DNA of 64,000 nt from Lamellibrachia satsuma (Eukaryota > Annelida > Polychaeta > Sabellida > Siboglinidae): contig BSQZ01000039.1 in the NCBI GenBank assembly GCA_033239005.1, positions 3,907,316-3,971,315 of the forward strand. Reading direction: 5' to 3'. Below, one piece after another: positions 60,601-64,000 of this stretch; the first letter of the stretch is position 1, and the number at the start of each line of letters is the position of its first letter. The translations under genes and the position numbers were made by a program. The notes beneath the pieces were generated by a model, which was given only the letters and a program-made list of their open reading frames with translations, searched no databases and had not been told where the DNA came from.

Positions 60601-63306
60601 CACCTGTCTTACAACTTGTTATGTGCACTGCTTATTTCAGGTTCTCTAAGCTAGTTTTTGTGTTGCTCACCTGCTGATACTTCTGAAGCTTTAGGTTTCT
60701 AGCCTCTACCCTTTGTAAACAGTTACTTCATTTTACCCGTTTTAATACATATGTACATGTGAGGCTGGTGGTTGTTTAGCATTTGTAAGGCATCTAGATG
60801 TTGACAGTCTTGTGTCAAAATAGAGCCCATACAAGTACGGGGACGGATAAAGTTGGATATGTATGGTCATACTCCCTGTTGGTTAGACCTCGGTTTATGA
60901 CCCCACCCTACAGCTTGCAACCATTATTAGCTTAATAATAGACAAAATGTTCATTCATTATTTAGTTAAACTGGTAATAAGGCCTCTGAATGTAGAATAA
61001 TGTGAATGTGTGTGCTTGGCTCATGCGTAGACACACAGTTTAGCAGAGTTTGCAGTGATGATCATCCCAGCTATATGTCATGCAGGTGTGACTGACCCTG
61101 GTAAAAAGTCTGGTGGCCGCCATGGTATGATCTTCGGTCATGTGCAGCCACTGCTTCAGCTCGCCCCTCCCACTATTGTGCACACAGGTCACGCCCCCTT
61201 GCTGGGCCCAGGTAATGGGGCGGTCCTATTCCATTGCGTGCGACTGCTAGGGTGCATTTAGTTGTTGGCCTCGTCGTCGTAGTTGACCAGCATGAGTGGA
61301 AGCAGCATGACCGCCTGTCCCTCAATCAATATAGGTGGAATAGAGTAGCAGCTTTTTATATGCCAGTTTTATTTATTTGTCTTTTATGTTTTGATTTTGT
61401 TCTCGGTTGTGGCACATTGTTTTTTTCTTATTACCTTTGTCATTGATTTTATGTGTGTGTACAGCAAATTTGGGACTACGTCCTACATTACGTTTTTCAG
61501 CATTTGTTTTCTTTTTTATATCGTGCACGATTGGTGCATCGATCTGTAATGATGAACTTGTATACTGATTACACCAGTGATGATCACAATTGTCCTCTAA
61601 GAAGTTCTGAACAGGTCATCCCACCACAAGCATATGTTTTGATGTCCATTCCCCCAAGCTGCAGTCTGCTGTTGCTTTAGCAGCAGCAGTCTGTTTTCCT
61701 GGATTTAGGTGATGATTTCAGGCCAGTTTTAATTGCATGTGTAGGTGTAGTAGCAAGCTTTGTGTGTGCTACATTTGGAATTGATTGCTCCCACATTAAT
61801 TGTCATTTTACCATTGCTGCAGAGACGGTAAAATAATCACTATGCTGAGAACCTGCCTTGCTGTTGTCTCTGAAAGTTTACTGTTGCTGTTGCCATTAAT
61901 TGTGCATCTGGTGAAAGTTGTGTCCCTTCCTCAGTTATCTAATAATTAATTGAATCCAGGTTGTATATATATTTTTTCCATTGTTGTTGTGTATGTTTAA
62001 TTCATATGATTTTGTAATGTGTATTCATATTCCATAAATATAACAGCATTTTATGGATGTAGTAAGTGGATGTGCATATATTGGTGTAAGTTACAAGAAG
62101 GATCATGCACACGTGACATGGCTCTGGTATGTCCAGGGAACTTGCTTTCCAGTCTGTCATCTGTTACTGTAACCACTAATTGTGATTTATCTGAATCAAA
62201 TAGTATTTATTTCAAGCAATGTTGTAGTAGTTCAGTTGTGTTCGTTGGAGTTAGTGTTCTGCAGCATTGCTGAATTTTAATGATTCAGGACTGACCACGC
62301 CAGCAGCCAGTCATCCTTTGACTGGCACGTCTGATACGTCACAGGCCACTGGGTCGTCCACACAAAATGCTGCAAATGGTAGTCTGCCCCCACTCTCCAG
62401 TGCCCTCGCACAGATCATGCAGGAAACACTGCCTGCATCAAGCAGTGATGCCACCTTGCACAAGTGTGCAACGGCACCTGCAGCGATTAGCAAGTAAGTG
62501 TTGACTATAGTTGAGTTGTTTTTCCTTGTAATTCCCTTGATAAAGGAGTAATGCCGACTAATTGCCCACCACCTCTCTTTTTAGGCAATTGTCCTGTCTC
62601 TACCCCTCTTCCTGCGACTTCACTGTCTCCGCTACTGTATTTGGTAGTTGGTGTGCTTCCATCCGCACCAATTCACCTACCCACATCATTCCACTTCTTA
62701 TTCTTCCTGTTGGGCTGAGCAGTTTCCCAATCTCTTATGAGCTGATTCTATCATAACTCCCTCATCTCATTCATCCTCCTACCCTCACTCACCTCATTCA
62801 TCCTCCTAGCCTCCCTCCCTCACCTCATTCATCCTCCTACCCTCCCTCAGCTCATTCATCCTCCTATCCACCTTCCATCAGTTCATTCATCCTTCTATCC
62901 TCCCTCTAACTCGACTGTTTAGACAACCTATAGTTGGCTAAGTTGTCTACACAGTTGTCACCAAGTTTCATGCTGGCTAATAGCATGAAGCCAAATGTAT
63001 TTGTATTTAAATACTTTGTGGGCATAAACTGTTTGTAATTGAAGACGTCTAAAGTATTTGTATTGAAATGCTTTCCAGTGAATTTTACCCCTAGTGTATG
63101 CAGTGCAAATTAGTGAGGCAGTGTTGTGTGTAAAATTGTTACATTGGTGTGATGCAATAATATACAGTGTCGTTATGTCTTGCAGTGTTGCATTGATGTC
63201 TGCTTCAAGAACACCTGGCTCACCAACTAGGAAAGAATTTGACATATCTGCAGTCTGTGATACGCCTCTTGGCTCCCAGGAGGCGATAGTGGAGAGAGCG
63301 AAACAG
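57694..63306 (+). CDS. EP400: EP400 (p400/domino), N-terminal part, continues beyond the window
   Basis: Exons: 57694-57928 (ATG at 57721), 58736-58951, 59412-60136, 60350-60452, 61086-61211, 62289-62493, 63186-63306. Phases agree and give 568 codons with no stop. EP400 is the SNF2-type ATPase scaffold of NuA4/TIP60, which exchanges H2A.Z. Only its N-terminal region is here: Gln/Pro/Ser-rich sequence (TPQQAAVPQQITLQQSPVPQ), then ATGGTIHHLGQSP and SPLASPA, then EEAARFRKLICDARLKEM, FYMEHLTELFFLQ and DYFAWKKRP, an acidic EEEEEEQEQ run, and INNEVKVL with ATPVAISTTLPPAI. Each has a recognisable human partner (GGTIHHLG, EYLIELFFLQ, INDEVKVV, TPVAIATQLPP). HSA and helicase domains lie off the edge. 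ATG context is CCACCATGA. The weakest splice site is the acceptor of exon 6 (taatgattcag). Confidence 0.9.
62752..62905. repeat. About 27-bp minisatellite (ctcattcatcctcctaccct)
   Basis: About five imperfect copies in EP400 intron 6, next to a dispersed repeat shared with 20.8-20.96 kb. Confidence 0.85.
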
Positions 63307-64000
63307 GTTAGTTCACTTCTGCGTCAGACGTCACAAAGTGCATGTGTCCGACCTTCTGCTTGGTATTTTAAGTTTTGGGGTGTAGGGGGTAGTGTCATTT
63401 GTCTATGGCAATGAGTTTGATTATTGAGACAGAGTCACCGACATGTCTGTTGTGGTGACACGTTGGTGCTAAAGATTCTCATAGAGTGATGTTTCTGCCG
63501 GTCGCTATGCTCCATGTGTAGTTATCGTTGCGCCTGGATACAAGTCCTGCTACATCTGGTGGTTTTGTTGATTTGCCCATTACAACTGTGTGTGTCTGTG
63601 TTCTAATTTACTGAAAGGGTGTGATTTTGAAGGCATGTCTAAAATATGCTAGGTTTGCCTTAACTATGTCACAGGTGCATGCTTTGGAGCATTTTGCAAA
63701 ATGTGATCGCACAAGTTTTGTAGATTGTTCAACAGTTACTGTTTGAACTATGTCAGGCTTTCAAATATATATTTAAGGCTTGCATTAGAATACACCTTGT
63801 CTATAAAGGTAACCTTTCCCTAATGAACAACCATAGTGGAACTGTATGTTCACTGTGGTTCTTAGTTACGGGGATAGAGCGTAGTAGTCCTTGATTAAAA
63901 CCCAGGCGTTGTGTTTTTCTTGCCCTCATCTGGACCTATCAAAGGACACATTTGTAAATTTCCTTGGTTTTATTCTATCCAATGTTCACAGTTTCTGCAT
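63307..64000 (+). other. EP400 intron, no further exon seen
   Basis: The donor is CAG|gttagttc at 63306-63307. No acceptor followed by a conserved EP400 block (the LENQVHQRI / HSA region) appears before the window ends. Confidence 0.5.

Overview
The window reads as animal nuclear DNA. Coding sequence comes in short exons with GT-AG introns, AATAAA-type poly(A) signals follow the stops, and the rest is filled with LINE, hAT, piggyBac and pogo-like transposon copies, microsatellites and minisatellites. Three conserved metazoan genes can be assembled. The repeat flavour (CR1-type LINEs with an esterase ORF1, a gag-like remnant, tandem-rich AT-biased introns) and the protein divergence from vertebrates suggest a marine invertebrate, probably a lophotrochozoan such as a mollusc. 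The phylum is inference only.

Layout. (1) 1-15 kb: gene-poor, repeat-rich flank with a decayed CR1 retrotransposon on the minus strand (2.3-6.0 kb), a compact two-exon gene for a small secreted cysteine-rich peptide (7.37-8.14 kb, minus), a diverged copy of that gene's first exon (10.2 kb), a gag-like remnant, LINE pieces and several tandem arrays. (2) 15.2-37.4 kb, plus strand: a complete 13-exon APPBP2 gene, 583 codons. Its 8.5 kb first intron holds a minus-strand fragment of a PHD-like zinc-finger gene lying between inverted repeat arrays. (3) 39.6-56.0 kb, minus strand: a complete 14-exon NOC4L gene, 521 codons, convergent with APPBP2. (4) 57.7 kb to beyond the right edge, plus strand: the 5' part of EP400 (domino/p400), 568 codons in seven exons, divergent from NOC4L across about 1.7 kb.

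APPBP2 is a substrate receptor of CUL2 ubiquitin ligases, NOC4L acts in 40S ribosome assembly, and EP400 is the SNF2 ATPase of the NuA4/TIP60 complex. They share no pathway. NOC4L next to EP400 recalls the human 12q24.33 neighbourhood (EP400, DDX51, NOC4L), so the pair may be an old linkage.

The most unusual structural feature is that minisatellites repeatedly lie at or beside splice junctions in NOC4L and APPBP2. The clearest case is a 43-bp array at NOC4L exon 8, where the 3' splice site and the first bases of the exon are repeated six times. Several transposons are intact enough to show terminal inverted repeats and target-site duplications: four hAT-like, two with TTAA sites (piggyBac type) and one TA-flanked pogo-like element. 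All exon coordinates were read by eye from splice consensus, phase continuity and recalled human orthologues. No transcript evidence was available.
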